This document shows, one piece after another, positions 12,002 to 25,199 of a stretch of 64,000 nucleotides of DNA (positions within the stretch are counted from its first letter, which is position 1; every line of letters begins with the position of its first letter). The stretch is taken from assembly GCF_040412425.1 (NCBI RefSeq), contig NC_089744.1, positions 43,217,599-43,281,598 of the forward strand, read 5' to 3'. Origin of the DNA: Macrobrachium rosenbergii. Lineage: Eukaryota > Arthropoda > Malacostraca > Decapoda > Palaemonidae. Below the pieces are notes generated by a model, which saw only the letters and a list, made by a program, of their open reading frames with translations, did not search any database and was not told the DNA's origin. The translations under genes were made by a program, and so were the position numbers.

Positions 12002-12005
<4 letters not shown>

Positions 12006-12989
12006 AAAATAAAGCTGCTCCTCAATGAAAGAGGACGTCCTTCAATACCCCAGTCGGGCCTGATCGAAACTTAAAAGCGCATCGTGAGACGTGTAAAAAT
12101 TCCAAAACAAAGATGGCCCTGTTTTGACACGTCTTGTCAAATTCGAAAACATGAGCTCAGTATCAATGGCGGTAAACGGCAATTATGTAACATATCAAAA
12201 GCTGGGAGGATTAACAGCACGTTACCCGATACTTTAGATTATGCCTGGAAAGCTTCTAGCCTTTAGATAAAATAAAAAAAACACTTTCAATTGCAAATTA
12301 AAACAAATTTAGGGCGACGAGCAACCAAAGCATTTTTGTAATTCTTCTTTAGACGTTTCAGTACTGCTCTGGTGCCATTTAAAAAAAATAGCTGGGTATA
12401 TCATGGATATAACAAATTCGCAAAAAAAATTAATAAATAAAAAAATCGGAAAATTATGAAATTTTCAAGTTCATATAAGAGCAATATGATATGAGAAACA
12501 TCTTTACATTATGCACAGTGGGAACGAATTGCCATCAAGGTTGAAGGCTGGTTTATTTAATCTCACCAATATGCATTCTTAAGTTCTTGTTCTTTTCGGG
12601 ACGTGTTCTCTACTTCAAAAACCTCTGTTTAACAGTAACAGTCATGAAACCTGTAATCGCGTAATTAGGCTATACAGGCTATCTGGTGATAAGGGAGCAA
12701 TCTCTCTTTGCATATAAACCACGACCGGTACCTAATTTTCTCAATTTTAAGGCAAGTGAAGGATTATATATGACACCATGGCAACATTCATTCACTTTCA
12801 AGGAAAAAATACATAGGATTATTAGAATAACAAGCGCAAATAGGTTACAAACAATTTACATTTAGATATAAGAATTCTCTCTCTTTCTCTCTCTCTGAGC
12901 GGTGATAAAGACAACTAATAACGACATCTTATTCGACTGTCAGAAAACCAGTCTTCAACAGCATTCGACTTATACACGGTTCTTCGGAT

Positions 12990-13165
12990 AGAAATTCATT
13001 TCTCGCTATAATGTGGTTCGGATTCCACAATAAGCTGTAGGTCCCGTTGCTAGGTAACCAATTGGTTCTTAGCCACGTAAAATAAGTCTAATCCTTCGGG
13101 CCAGCCCTAGGAGAGCTGTTCATCAACTCCGTGGTCTGGTTAAATTAAGGTATACTTAATTTTTC
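12990..13165 (+). repeat. tRNA-derived SINE (decapod type)
   Basis: A B-box-like GGTTCGGATTCC is at 13015-13026. It is followed by a conserved-looking body with GTCCCGTTGCTAGGTAACCA, CCTTCGGGCCAGCCCTAGG, and a tail AAGGTATACTTAATTTTT. I recognise this body as a repeat family found many times in decapod sequence. The A box is poorly preserved. It is not a functional tRNA gene, because no cloverleaf forms around the B box. Positions 13166-16793 contain no recognisable gene or element. Confidence 0.65.
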
Positions 13166-16100
13166 TTCGGATAAACCAAAACTGGTTATTTTTGTAAACT
13201 TCTCAAAGTTCTCTAAAGTGCACAAGACTATTAAAACCGCTTATCGTCAATTATCAACTCATGACTTAAACTTGTCTAAAATATTTTAACCTGTACTATA
13301 ATATACTTAAACCATAAGCATAACAATGAGACACGTAAACCCGTGATCTATTGGACTATATAACCACTCCCAATAAAACAAAGCAATTGAAAAATGTCAC
13401 TACATCTCATACAAAACGAAGAAAGACGATTATCGGCAGACAGAATGGTGTCAGCCAGTGCCTGCCGACTGTTCATTTGTCGTACTGTACCAAAACCCCA
13501 AATCATGTGCTTTAACAAACTATCAACCATCAGGTATTTTCCAAGTGAACACTAATGCCAAATGGCCTACCCTACCCAAGGTAAAAAGTTACTCATCTTA
13601 ATTATGCATCATTAAAGAAGATTAAAGCATAATACACATCGTTGACCGAATTAACACTATTCCCTTTAAAATAAATAGCCTTCTACACTGAGATACGTTT
13701 GGTATCAAATCTGATTATCCGGTAATTGTTTAGATACTGAAAACACGCCAAAAAATATATATACGAACGTAATACCGTACAATGCACAAGCATAATACTG
13801 TAAAAGCGTAAATGTAATATGAGAATCTTGGTTAGTCACTGTTTATGAACAAATGCATAACAAACTTACCGAAAACACACGAGAATAACACCTACTTCCA
13901 ACAAGAAGTTCACCCTGCACAATTTGTTGATTTCTTAATATAGTAATTCTGAATTTTGAATATTACCAGAAACCGCAAGCGTACGTGAGCACACACATAC
14001 TACACAAATATTTCCCCCTAATAAAGGGCTTTTTTTTTTTAATGGCCATATAAGAATTTTTTTCTTCAAAATATTTCTCTTGAAGCTGATTTAACATTTT
14101 TATTTCAATAGTAAGGCTAGTAATTATCAGAAAATACGAAGGTTACGACAACCGCAAGGACAACCAAGTTTTTGTTAAGCTAGAAGGATTCTGAAAGTGT
14201 TTCTTCCGGAGAGCAAAATAAAAGTGCTTTATTAGCACGATTTCCTACAAAGATTATTTTACGTGAAAAAAAAAAATATTCTCTGTAAAAAAAATTACCA
14301 AAATTTCAGCTTCGGATACCATAAGCATGTAATTATAAATCAATGTTTAAAAAGAACAATTTCAAAACTGGTGCTGAATCTTAAAAAAATGAAACAGGTT
14401 TTGATAAAGAGTGCAGGCAATTGGACAAGATTTGAAAACCACATCCGAATTACCAAGAAGAAACTCGATGCAAAAACACGAAGCAGATGTACAGTACAGT
14501 GTGCCACTTGAGGGTCTTCTTAAAAATTAAGGTCCCGGAGTGCATGCGAAGGACAACGAACCTGCCCCTGATAACATCACACGAAGATATATAGCTGGCG
14601 ATATCATATCCCCTACAGGCTTTCACATCTACATGTTCAGAATACACAGGCTAAGTGTGACATGGTACTAATACACTGACCTAAATTAATTCAGGACACG
14701 ACAAGAACTAACAGGATCCAGGACACGTATATCACTATACACACAGGGCAAAAAACAACTGGGGATTAAGACAGTATATGTAACGGTGCATATAAAAACA
14801 CGATTAACCAGACAGAGATACACAAAACTGTCATACCATGCCAGTTCCAGTCAAAAATAATACCTGACACACGATACCATCGGCTAATCTAGTTCAAAAG
14901 CACCAGGTTAGTGGGTCCTCAGTGCACCATACTGAGATTTCTAAACAGACGTAGGATATGAACACAATCGGCCACTCAGTTCCCCCAGGGACTCCCTGAG
15001 GACGAGGACGAAAGATCAGAAGAGTCATGCACTTATTCCAATCACGCCCAATGTGCCTTGTTTACAACGGAGAATTTCCTATTATCTGGCGAATGAATTC
15101 ACAGTCACGACCAGACGCGGTAGTCATTGAGGATAAACACCTCTTAGCATCTTCTGCTACGAAAATATCCTTCTCCTGTGCTATCTTTTCTATACAGCAT
15201 TCTTCAATGGACACTTATTTATGGAGTGATTATACACGACTCAGAATATAATTGTAAGCGTGCATAAACAGTTCATGGCAATTCCTTAAAATGAGCCTTT
15301 TAAGACAAAACTTTTTCAAATATACAAGAAAAATGATCAATTAACCTTTTATTTTTTTTTATTACTTTCCGTCCGTATTCATTCAAGCTTTGCTACCAAT
15401 CAAGGTCTCCCCTCACATATCAACATGATGAACAAAATTTTAACGAAACGAAAACAAAACGCACACACTCAAGTTTGCTTCGTTGCTTAACTGCGTTGTT
15501 CTCTTAAGAAAGAATTATCACCCTACTGACTCTTTGGCCTATTTCTATATGCAAAAATATGTCAATAGGACATGGTTCAATTATTGGACATTCTCCCCCT
15601 TTTCCTTCATTCCAGGACTTGATAAGTACGATATATCGGATTTCAAATCCTGTCAGTATCTGCATAATGCGAGCAGTTAACACCACCCTTATAAAAGCGC
15701 AACTCTAATTTTTGTAATATATCAAGACCCACAATCAGACTCCTCTCCCTAACAACTAACTAGGTCCAGTCACGTAATAAACGATGCTGTTGCAACTCGC
15801 CAGCTGCAAATCCAGTTTACTGCAGCATCAGACCAGGGTCAATTCCACCAGTTTTAACTAGATACAGAAGCCCTGAACACTATATCCCTCCCACCCTTCT
15901 ATTCTTTTCTTCTTCCCGTTCCACCACCTACAACGACGACGATGAGATTATAACATATATACAGTAAAACAGATCATATAATCGAACATTCAACAAGGAG
16001 CAAGTAAGGTCGACAGACAGCTCTTCTTAAAAGGTAGAAGATTACAGGAAGCAGGAAAAGAATCCCAAAGAAGATAAAAAAAAGTCACACACTTTTCCTT

Positions 16101-16780
16101 AATTTACTCATCTTGACGCCACCGTAAAACTTCTACGCCCTATAAATTTTGTGCTATAACTGAAAATACAGAATTAAACAAGTATTAATAATATTGAGGG
16201 TAATTGGTAATGATGCAGCATTTATGTAATTATCAAGAGTTACCAGCTTCATACGGATGGCTGATCGGCGTTGAGCTTACGGTTAACATAAAGAGAGGCC
16301 TCAGAATAAAGAATTCAAGATAGCTATGTCAAACTGAAGGATGTCCTGAACCGAATCAAATATATAATAGTGACATTCTTAACATCAAAATATACTGATT
16401 TTTGGCTACGATTCGGCAAAGGCAATGAGCATTTTAGCACCGCTTACCCCTGCACAGGAATATTACAAATCCAAAACAGGATATTTGAAAGCGCGCAGGT
16501 GTATACAAGATGATGCATAGCAACAAACACTGCAGGGACGCACTCCATAACAAAACATAAGCACGGGTTTTATAATCGTTAAGTACACTTGCGAGTCAAT
16601 TCTTGATAACACTCACAAAATCAGTAAGAGTCAAAGGTTATGTAAAATCCAATCTGCTGAACAGCCTTTTTTAAAATTCACGTAGGGATAACAGCTGTAA
16701 TTACAGCACTGAATTTAAGATAAGCCCTTACACAAAACAAGGCCTCTCCTCTGAGAGGATGGAACGACTTCTACCATGAT

Positions 16781-16793
<13 letters not shown>

Positions 16794-16852
<59 letters not shown>
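16794..16852. repeat. Compound (CT)n-(TA)n microsatellite
   Basis: (CT)n at 16794-16818 runs into (TA)n to 16852. Confidence 0.95.
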
Positions 16853-16855
<3 letters not shown>

Positions 16856-16984
16856 AGATCTCAGAGGGAGTGGATGTAGATTACATAAAGATCTGAAGCA
16901 AAATGGATAAAATAATGAAATCCACTGGCTTCGTAAACTTAAGTATTAAACTAGCCTACGTACCATAAACAGTAGTTAATTGAC

Positions 16985-17260
16985 TGTGGTGTGCCGTAGC
17001 TAGGGTCGAGATGAGCACGGGACTTGCAGATTTGCATCCACAAGATCCAAGGTTCGATCCCAGCATGCCCCACCAGAAGTTGGAAGTGTGACTGAATATC
17101 ACCACCACTTGGGAGTTAAAGAACACACATGGACTATCAATTTCGCACCAAAAGACCTGCCAAGGAACTGGGGGCTAACAACCTCTAGCGCTACCACATC
17201 TAAGGGGAAAATGTGTGGTGTAAAAATATATTCACTCACACACACACACACACACACACC
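16985..17260 (+). repeat. tRNA-derived SINE with (CA)n tail
   Basis: The 5' part resembles a tRNA: GTAGCTAGGGTCGAGATGAG in the A-box region, GCACGGGACTTGCAGA in the anticodon-arm region, and a perfect B box GGTTCGATCC at 17051-17060. A tRNA-unrelated body follows, ending in (CA)n at 17236-17259. The acceptor ends do not pair, and about 20 extra bases lie before the B box, so a functional tRNA is unlikely. Confidence 0.7.
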
Positions 17261-20200
17261 AAGAGCATACGTGAATAAGTCTACGAGTACTGTTTATACG
17301 TGCGATAACCGACCCCAAGTCAGGTGACTGCATTATTTAGTCTAATCAAAAGTTAAAAGTTCGAATATACTTTTTCCTCGATACCCTTCGGGAGCTCCAA
17401 CTCTTATAATCAGTACTGATAAAATATCAAGCTACCAGTTATTGTTACTTACTTACGAAACAGATTAAAAACTACTACAGCATAAAGAATACAGACAACA
17501 ATGCTCATCAACAAATAGAGAGCACACTTCAGTATCTCGCTCAAGTGTTAAGTGTATGTAATTTCTCAATAATGCAATGCTGTTTCAATTCGGTAATTGA
17601 GTAATGCCGAATAACAATACCCCAAAGAGCAATGATGACCATAAGAAGTCTGTGTGAAATATTCAAACACGCCGGATAATATATAAAATTTTTTTCCTTA
17701 TAAATCTCATACCGGTAACACTTACTATTAATGATTTGTCAGCATCATCTCTTGGGTACAGTCAAATGCCAATCAACTAACTCCCGTCTCTCTATCACGT
17801 ACTAATCACTTTTCTTATACTTATTCATCTGATATGAACTTTATTGAAAAAAAGCCTATGTCGTTAACTAAACACTTACAAACTTCAGAAAAAAATCTGA
17901 CCATGCAATTAAGACAAAATAACACAAAATTCTGCCCGGCTAGCACCTTAGAAGACTATTCACTGAATACATTAAACTACCTTCAAAATAATAAAAAAAA
18001 ACTTTGAAGTTCTTCACAAAAATAAAGGTCCCACTAAACCATGCGGGCATCTGGGGGCTTTAATCAAACAACTATTGTCAAAGCAAACAACTTACAGCAT
18101 TCCACAGAACTGGAAAAAGCATCAAGATACTGCATAAGAAAAATGAATAACCCTCTCAAAGCATGACACCACACAGACTACTTTACTACATCAATTAAAA
18201 CTGAAATAGCAACAATTCGTAACAAAGATTTTAGGTGCAAATACAGTAACTTATGTACATAACAGACATGAAATGCGGAAAAGTGTGGAACTTTACAATT
18301 CCAGAAATGAGGTTGTCATTCGACTATTATTCAATATAATTCAGGAAATAAAGATGTCATTCAAACTATTATTTAAATAAATGCAACTTACTGTGCTTAT
18401 TAAAAGTCAACTGTGGTTATGACAGGCACTTGTCAAAACGACGCAAACAAAAACCAGAAACGAAACGTCAGTTTTTAAAACTGCAGTGCCAGAGTAGGCC
18501 TAATTACAATCTTCAATGATTAAATATAATACTGAACAATATTAATACGAGGCCACTACAGGACAGGCGTCTATAGAAACCCTTCTGGCACGGAAGAAAC
18601 AATCGCATGGACCAGATATTCGGCAACCTCCTTAACAAACAAACCACAAGGTGGTCATTCTTTGCAACCTGTACCTCCATAACTAAAAATGCCACAACTG
18701 ATCTTTAAAAAAGGTGCCACTTTCGGCTTCATAAATCTATAAAACCAATCCCGTTCAAGGCCGGACCTTTGCCCTTCACATCGTTCAAACATGTTTGCTA
18801 CATGGGCTGAAAGAGAGGAATGAAAAGAGAAATATAGGTCAAGTTACAGTAGTAGCTACTGACTGACAGGTGGGTGGGTGGGGTTAGTCAACGTAATAAA
18901 TGACACATACAGTTTTGATTTCTTATATTCCAAATATATGTCAACAAATCTCAATCATTGTTACCTTAATCATTGTAGTCTATCATAGGTTGGAAACCAC
19001 AATGAAATATGTTCAACAGTTTCTTTGTATCTTGAGGATGTATACAGTAATTACTTTCATTATTAAGATAAACGAGGAAGACACGTCTTCTTATCTAGCA
19101 CCACCCAAGCAAAACACCTGTAGCGTTGTCCACTCAGGTAAACATCACACCACTAAAGCTTACAAACACCGAACCAAGCAATATATAAATATCGCATCTC
19201 AAAGCAGCCAAACAATTCAAGACGAAAGTGCTTTAATTGAATGACAGCTCGTCCTCTATTGATTACAATTTCACAGACCTACAATAAACTGACTTTCGTT
19301 CAAATAACTAAAGGTCGAGGAAACAGTTACCTACCATATAGCTTTACTTCTTTTGGTGTAATCAGAATCAACTGCACCTAAAATCTCGTTATCTAAACAG
19401 AAAACTATCACAATCAGAACAATGGTCATGTATGATAAAACCAAAATGGTATTCTATCTTGACCACTCATGGCACCCTACTTACAGAGTGCTTTAGCTTT
19501 ATCCGACTACAGCAAATAATTACACAAGAATACAGTTTCAAGTAGTACACTTAACTGTGGGCTACGAACAAGTGCCAAAATTGTTTACTCAGTTATGTAA
19601 CAAAAAGAGAATCAGCTCAGTGGGTTGGTTAAAAAAAAAAAAACTATAACAGAAATCTGAAAAAAGGATGAAGATGGCTAAACCCTATTAAATGGATAAA
19701 AATGAATCATGGGTCCATTACCATACGATCAGATGTTGCACCATATCAACTAAAGCACAAGACAAAGCAGTTTCCTCTACGTAGTTGTGCTTGAGAAACA
19801 TCTAACAGGGTCACTTGATTCTATTCGCTTTTCAAGAACATAGTCACCCTTTTTCAGTGTTCATATGTAAGGCACCTGTTATGGCATAAGCAGTATATAC
19901 TGCATATAGTCTGGCGGAAAAACAATGCAATAACGAATTAAATAAAAAAAAAATAAACACGTAGACTGCTGCAAAATATGATTTAAGTTATGCCAAAAAT
20001 CACATAACATCAGAAGCTGGCACATTTGGTGAATATGATAACGATAAACTGTTAACTCACGATATCTGCTAATAACCACACAAGAATTTAGTGAGATCTA
20101 CTGTTATGAATTGTGTCGAAATAAGAGATTGTTGGGGATTAACTGGGTGCACTTCGAAATTGGGTACACTTCGAAGCAATGGACAATCGAAAGCTGGACA

Positions 20201-22914
20201 GATTAAGGATAATATAAAGTACAGCTTCACGTATAAGCATTAAAATACACATGTATCCAGATGCCTTTTACCTTATTCAAATTAAGTAACCTCTGCAGTA
20301 TCATGTTTCTGAGAGAAAGACTGACTACCTGATGATTTGGTGGGTACTAACTTGTAGAAGTCCTCCCCTGTGAGGACTTTGATACTATTAATTGCAATTG
20401 CTCAAAGCAATAATTCTGGATCTGACTTTGGGATTGAATACATTACAATATTTGAAGTAAGTTATGCCATGTAAAGTGTACTAGGTTTGCTGAAATAACC
20501 AGTGGCACAACACTTTGGCTCATCCACTAGGATATCCAGGAACTCAACTTGTGCCTGAACATATGCACGTGGTCATATATGATGGCCAAAATAATATGAA
20601 GCATAAACAGGCTAACATAGGTTAGACGATGTACGAGCGGTCTAAGCTGGGTTAGGGTATAAAGTAGGCTAAGGCACTGAGAATCCGACACCAATTTTAT
20701 GACTGATGGAGCTGAAGGGCAAATTTACTAAGATTCTATAGGTTCAGATATTTTGTTGTTCTTTAAGAATGCCGCATAGTATAAAATGATCAATTTTTTC
20801 AAAATCCTTGGCAAAACCAACATAATAGTACCAATTTCACTGCTCAATTCCAGGATTCTGATAACAGACTGTTCGGTTCATTTCCTGCGATGAGGGTGAT
20901 GGGGGAGGGGGGTTAGACAGGTCAGGGCGCAGCACCCTGGGATAGGATAGGTTAGGCTACGATACATCCCTGTTGAATTATGGTACATCTTTGATCTGCT
21001 TTTAAGCAGGCATCAACACATGGATGAAAATACGCACAACTCTTCTGCACTTTTACCAAGAAAATTTATTACAGATACTGTATATTGTTTATGATAATGT
21101 TCTTGAAAGACTGCTCTAATATCAGGCGGTGGTAGAGCTTAGGCGTATTTGGGATTAACTTGTTGGTATGAAGTGATAGAAAAGAGCATATACTTTTATC
21201 TGCTCTTTTTAATATGGAGTACAGCTGTTTCTAAGATTTCGGACAACCATTCTGTTCATTCAATCAACACGATTAAATGATGTTTGAATAATCTACAGAG
21301 AATCTAGCTTCTTTTGCAGTTTCCGCCTAGTGGCTCTCAGTGAAAATAAGAACATAAAATTTTTTTTTTCACACAACTCTCACAGAATAGGGACTGAGTT
21401 ATCCTTCCCTTGTCTGAGAGTAAGCCTCCGATGTTTGCAAATAGATGTGAATGAGGACTTAACCCATCCCTGGTTGCTGGAATCCTAAATAAGATGCCTT
21501 ATAGCATTGCCATGAGGTCATGAATGTGTGCACTGTTTGTAGGGGAGATAGTAGAGAAGGGTGATAAGAGAGAGAGGATAGCAGTGGGATGGGGAGGCAA
21601 GGGGAGATGTGTGGTGGGATGCAGAGGAGATGGGGAAGAGGATGAGAAACAGTAACTGCAATTATTGACAACAATGATGCCGGACTTGACTTCTAGACAG
21701 AATACAAGATGCCAGATCTACTTACAATTATGCCTGTAATAAGGCTGCATAAGTGACCGGAAGCATTCATCTTGGCTTATCCAGAACAAGAGAGTGGGGG
21801 TTAGACACTTTAACGGGGCCATTATCAAGACACTACTAAACAGACACCCTAATACTTTTCAGTAGAACTGACCAATTTGAAATGAAAGGAGGACAAAAGC
21901 AGGGGAATGCTGTTCTATTGATTAACATTTATAGTGTTATTACCATGTTAAGCGAGATATGAAATTACAGTATCATCACCATACAAAGTAAATAGCTTCT
22001 GTGAAATTCTGCAAAATGCCTTTCCTGTAATTTCACTTTCAAAATATTCACTCAACTACTGCTTTGTCTCATAATTCTCATCCTACCATATTTGGGTAGC
22101 CCAACTCATCTACTGCCCCACAGAACCAAGCAAAAATTTTCCTCCTCAGGATGATGTGAATAACATGCCAATGCCATATTCCTCTCCCATTCATTATCAT
22201 CTTATCTATATAGGTTATGCAATTTCTGTAATTCACTTAAGTTATTATTTTCTGTCCTGCTATCTGACTTAGTCTTCTTAAAGCTTCACTCTCAAATTGA
22301 CAAAATCTTTTGGATATACTGTTGCCTTACATGCCTTACAGTCTTATAATTGGGCTAATGTTAGTTTATCAATAAAGATCATAGTAGCCAATGTATAACC
22401 TTATTTTTCGTGCAATTTCAGCCTATCTGATTCCCAAACATTATTCAACCTGCCCTGTGTTTGATTTGCGTTTTTACAGGACAAAATTAATTACTGACAC
22501 AGGCAATCAATTCTGTTACTGTATTATAAGTAATTTTTAAGACTGGGAACACAAAATACGATAATAATGAATGCTATACCTAAATGATGTGCCAGCCTAC
22601 AAGCATAGGCCTACGTGTGCTACGGGACTGACATTTGTTTGCCAGTAATCAAATTATGGGTTTTACATGTTAGAAAATGTTATGAGCACTATATAAAGAT
22701 TGTTGCAACATGGTTTTGGATTACTCTTGTACTGGATGACTAATAGTAAAATCATTAAAAGGCGTTATGATTAATCAAGCTATCATTACTATATGTCCAA
22801 ATTATTTACCAGATTGGCTATACATAGCCTAATGGGGGAACCAAAAGTAGCAAATAATAGTTAAGCTACAGATGGTCTCAAACTGTGTCATGATGGAATG
22901 CACACACTGATTTA
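17261..22914. other. AT-rich stretch without recognisable genes
   Basis: I read no convincing coding exon, tRNA, known mobile-element protein or long repeat here. Only short homopolymer runs and low-complexity patches occur. It reads like intron or intergenic DNA. Confidence 0.5.
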
Positions 22915-23059
22915 AAGCATTCAAACATACAGCCCCAGACTGTACAATAAATTCCCACTTGATATGATGATGACCGAGGACATTTTGTCCTTCAACAAGA
23001 AACTGAATACTTTTCTTTTATATTCTGAGTGTTACCTTAGGAATGAATTTGACAATTAA
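22915..23059 (+). pseudogene. LINE (non-LTR retrotransposon) C-terminal remnant
   Basis: Read in two frames, the sequence gives F-K-H-T-A-P, then after a 1-nt deletion near 22940 L-Y-N-K-F-P-L-D, then F-N-K-K-L-N-T-F-L-L and E-C-Y before a TAA at 23057-23059. The pattern A-P-R-L-(Y/W)-N-x-L-P followed by F-K-x-x-L-K-T-(Y/F)-L is the usual C-terminus of jockey/RTE-type and related reverse transcriptase proteins. Only this last part of the gene is recognisable. It is a dead, 5'-truncated copy. Confidence 0.6.
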
Positions 23060-24839
23060 CAGGAAGCATGCCATAAAGATTCTTCAAATATTTTTGTATA
23101 TGTATGTGGAAGGAAAAATCAATATAAGGGTCCTAGAGGGTACCTTTGGCAGAGAAGCCTATATAGTAACATCAAGGGTACTAATAAACAAATTTTTATG
23201 ACAAGATATATAAAAAATACAGCTCTTTTAAAACTAGGCTAATTACTGCAGTAGGTTAACTAAGATGCCTATTACAATACTGACTGGGAAGTTTCCCTAA
23301 CATTCCCTAATTACACAGAATTACTGTTTTGTCTCTACAAAGTACTTCAAAAAACCATGGGATGTAGCCTAATTGTCTATGTTTACAATAAACATATCAC
23401 ATCACTGTAAGCTAAAACAAAAATTGGTTAACTACTTAAATATGAACAGAGATGGTTCAATATAGCATGAAAGACATGGTTTACTTTTGGTCTACAAGTG
23501 TTTCAATCTACGAAGACCCCTACTTGTCCTAAATGTTTCAATTCCAAGTTGTTATGAGAATTGCACAATGAAATGCCCAACCTATGCACTGCTCTGCATC
23601 CTGTCATGAAACTTAACTGATCTGACCTGTTCAACCATGGCTTCTGAGAGCAATACAGATTTAGCATAGGTTTATGCATTACCCAATAGGCTACTCAAAA
23701 GTTTTGGGTAAACTTCTACTGCGCATGCAACAATGGTGGAGATAATCTAAATGCGAATATGTATGAAATAAACAGATTTAGTTATGGGACCCCAGTAAGC
23801 AAATTTTGCATAAAAACTTTTCCTATCTCAACAATGGTTAACAGATTACCAAAACACTATGTCCAGTTCTAGTACTGTACCAACACAACACAATGGGGAC
23901 ATGTGCCCTGTATGAGCTCAAATGACATTCCCAATACCAAATTAAGATTCTGAACTCAATAATACCTTGCTAGGCTAGCAATGTAAATTACCCTTTTAAA
24001 AGGGATAAAAATAAAGTCAACTTTGTATAACACAAAATACATATACAGACTGGTGACACGGGCAAATTATCGTTGACGATCATAAGGCTACGCAATTAGT
24101 CAGGTCGAACCTTGGCCTAACCAAAGAGGCTTTAACAACGAATACCGTCGTTTGGCTAAGCTGGCAGCACCAAATTCATTGCTAATCCCAGAGACTGTTA
24201 TCGGAAACATTCAACCTTTAATCATATTGTCGAAAACTTGCTTGTCCCAATTAGGCTATGCTGATCAGGCCTTCGTGCGTGTACAAGCAAAACTGACTAA
24301 TGACACTGGCAATGGCTAATCAAAAGACTTCTTACGGTAAATGTTTATGTTGAGAAATAAGGAATGAACACTATGAAAGTTTACGTGGAAACTACACTAA
24401 GGTGTAAATAATAATGGGGTAGGCGTTTTTAAAATACCGCCAAGGTCACTCGCCACTTTTAATCACTGAGTATTCCAACAATATTTCCGGAGACTAGGTA
24501 CTGGAGCTCTTAACAACATGAGCCAATGGGGTTTCTTTCACTGAATTTACAAACGACAAAAGCTCAAATAATTTCCTGAAAACATCCTAGGAACAGTTAC
24601 GGTGGCCTTCGTTATTTATCAACAACTGATACTGGTCTCATCATGGCGTCACGACCAATGAAACCAAATATCTACTGCAATAATTTTACTCCAAAATAAA
24701 TTGTTCACAGTCTTTCACATAGACCTATAAAACTCTGCTCCTGTCAGTACAAGTACACAAGCAATCTTCTGTAACATGAGAGAAGCTGGATATATAGGTA
24801 ACTTTTCACCCGTAAGCTGCGTTAACTGACCTGTCGAAA
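23060..24839. other. Stretch without recognisable features
   Basis: AT-rich, no long ORF, no recognisable repeat family. Local GC and CpG content rises toward the right end, next to the candidate exon. Confidence 0.5.
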
Positions 24840-25199
24840 TCAGCTGAGACGACAAACCACATCAATGTTATCTTTCTCTTTGTGGGGTTCTTGAAACTCA
24901 GTAAGTGAACGTTCTCTATGAAAGATATCTGTAGATATTCCTCTAGAGATGAGACTCAGTCCATTTTCTCCTCTTGGATAACCGTGGATATCCGACAAAA
25001 CAAGACCTACTACAGAGTCTGAAGCAACACCACCTTCACCTTCCACTGTCAAAAGGCCACTACCGTAATGGCGGGTAAAGCCACGGACTTTGTCGAGCCA
25101 AGTCAGCCAACGTTGCTGACGGTGTTCGGCGCTTTTGGCTAGAAGTTTAGCTATAAAATATTCTTCCTTCTTCTGTGTAAGTGTGCTTACTTTACTATT
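24840..25199 (-). CDS. Possible host coding exon, unknown product
   Basis: An open stretch of 119 codons between stops on the minus strand, without any ATG, ends at a TGA at 24842-24840. It has a normal amino-acid mix, with a charged, Trp-containing segment (Q-Q-R-W-L-T-W-L-D-K-V) and a Gly-rich part (G-E-G-G-V). On the minus strand an AG acceptor-like TTACACAG lies at about 25170, and a donor-like CAGGTCAGT lies just beyond the stop. I do not recognise the protein. In AT-rich sequence an open frame this long is mildly unusual but can occur by chance. It could be an internal exon, a terminal exon or noise. Confidence 0.25.
   Translation of the reverse strand, partial: NSKVSTLTQKKEEYFIAKLLAKSAEHRQQRWLTWLDKVRGFTRHYGSGLLTVEGEGGVASDSVVGLVLSDIHGYPRGENGLSLISRGISTDIFHRERSLTEFQEPHKEKDNIDVVCRLS

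Noticed and set aside
17000..17075. Possible functional tRNA gene
   Set aside because: A B box and tRNA-like head exist, but the acceptor arms do not pair and extra bases break the cloverleaf; it fits a SINE.
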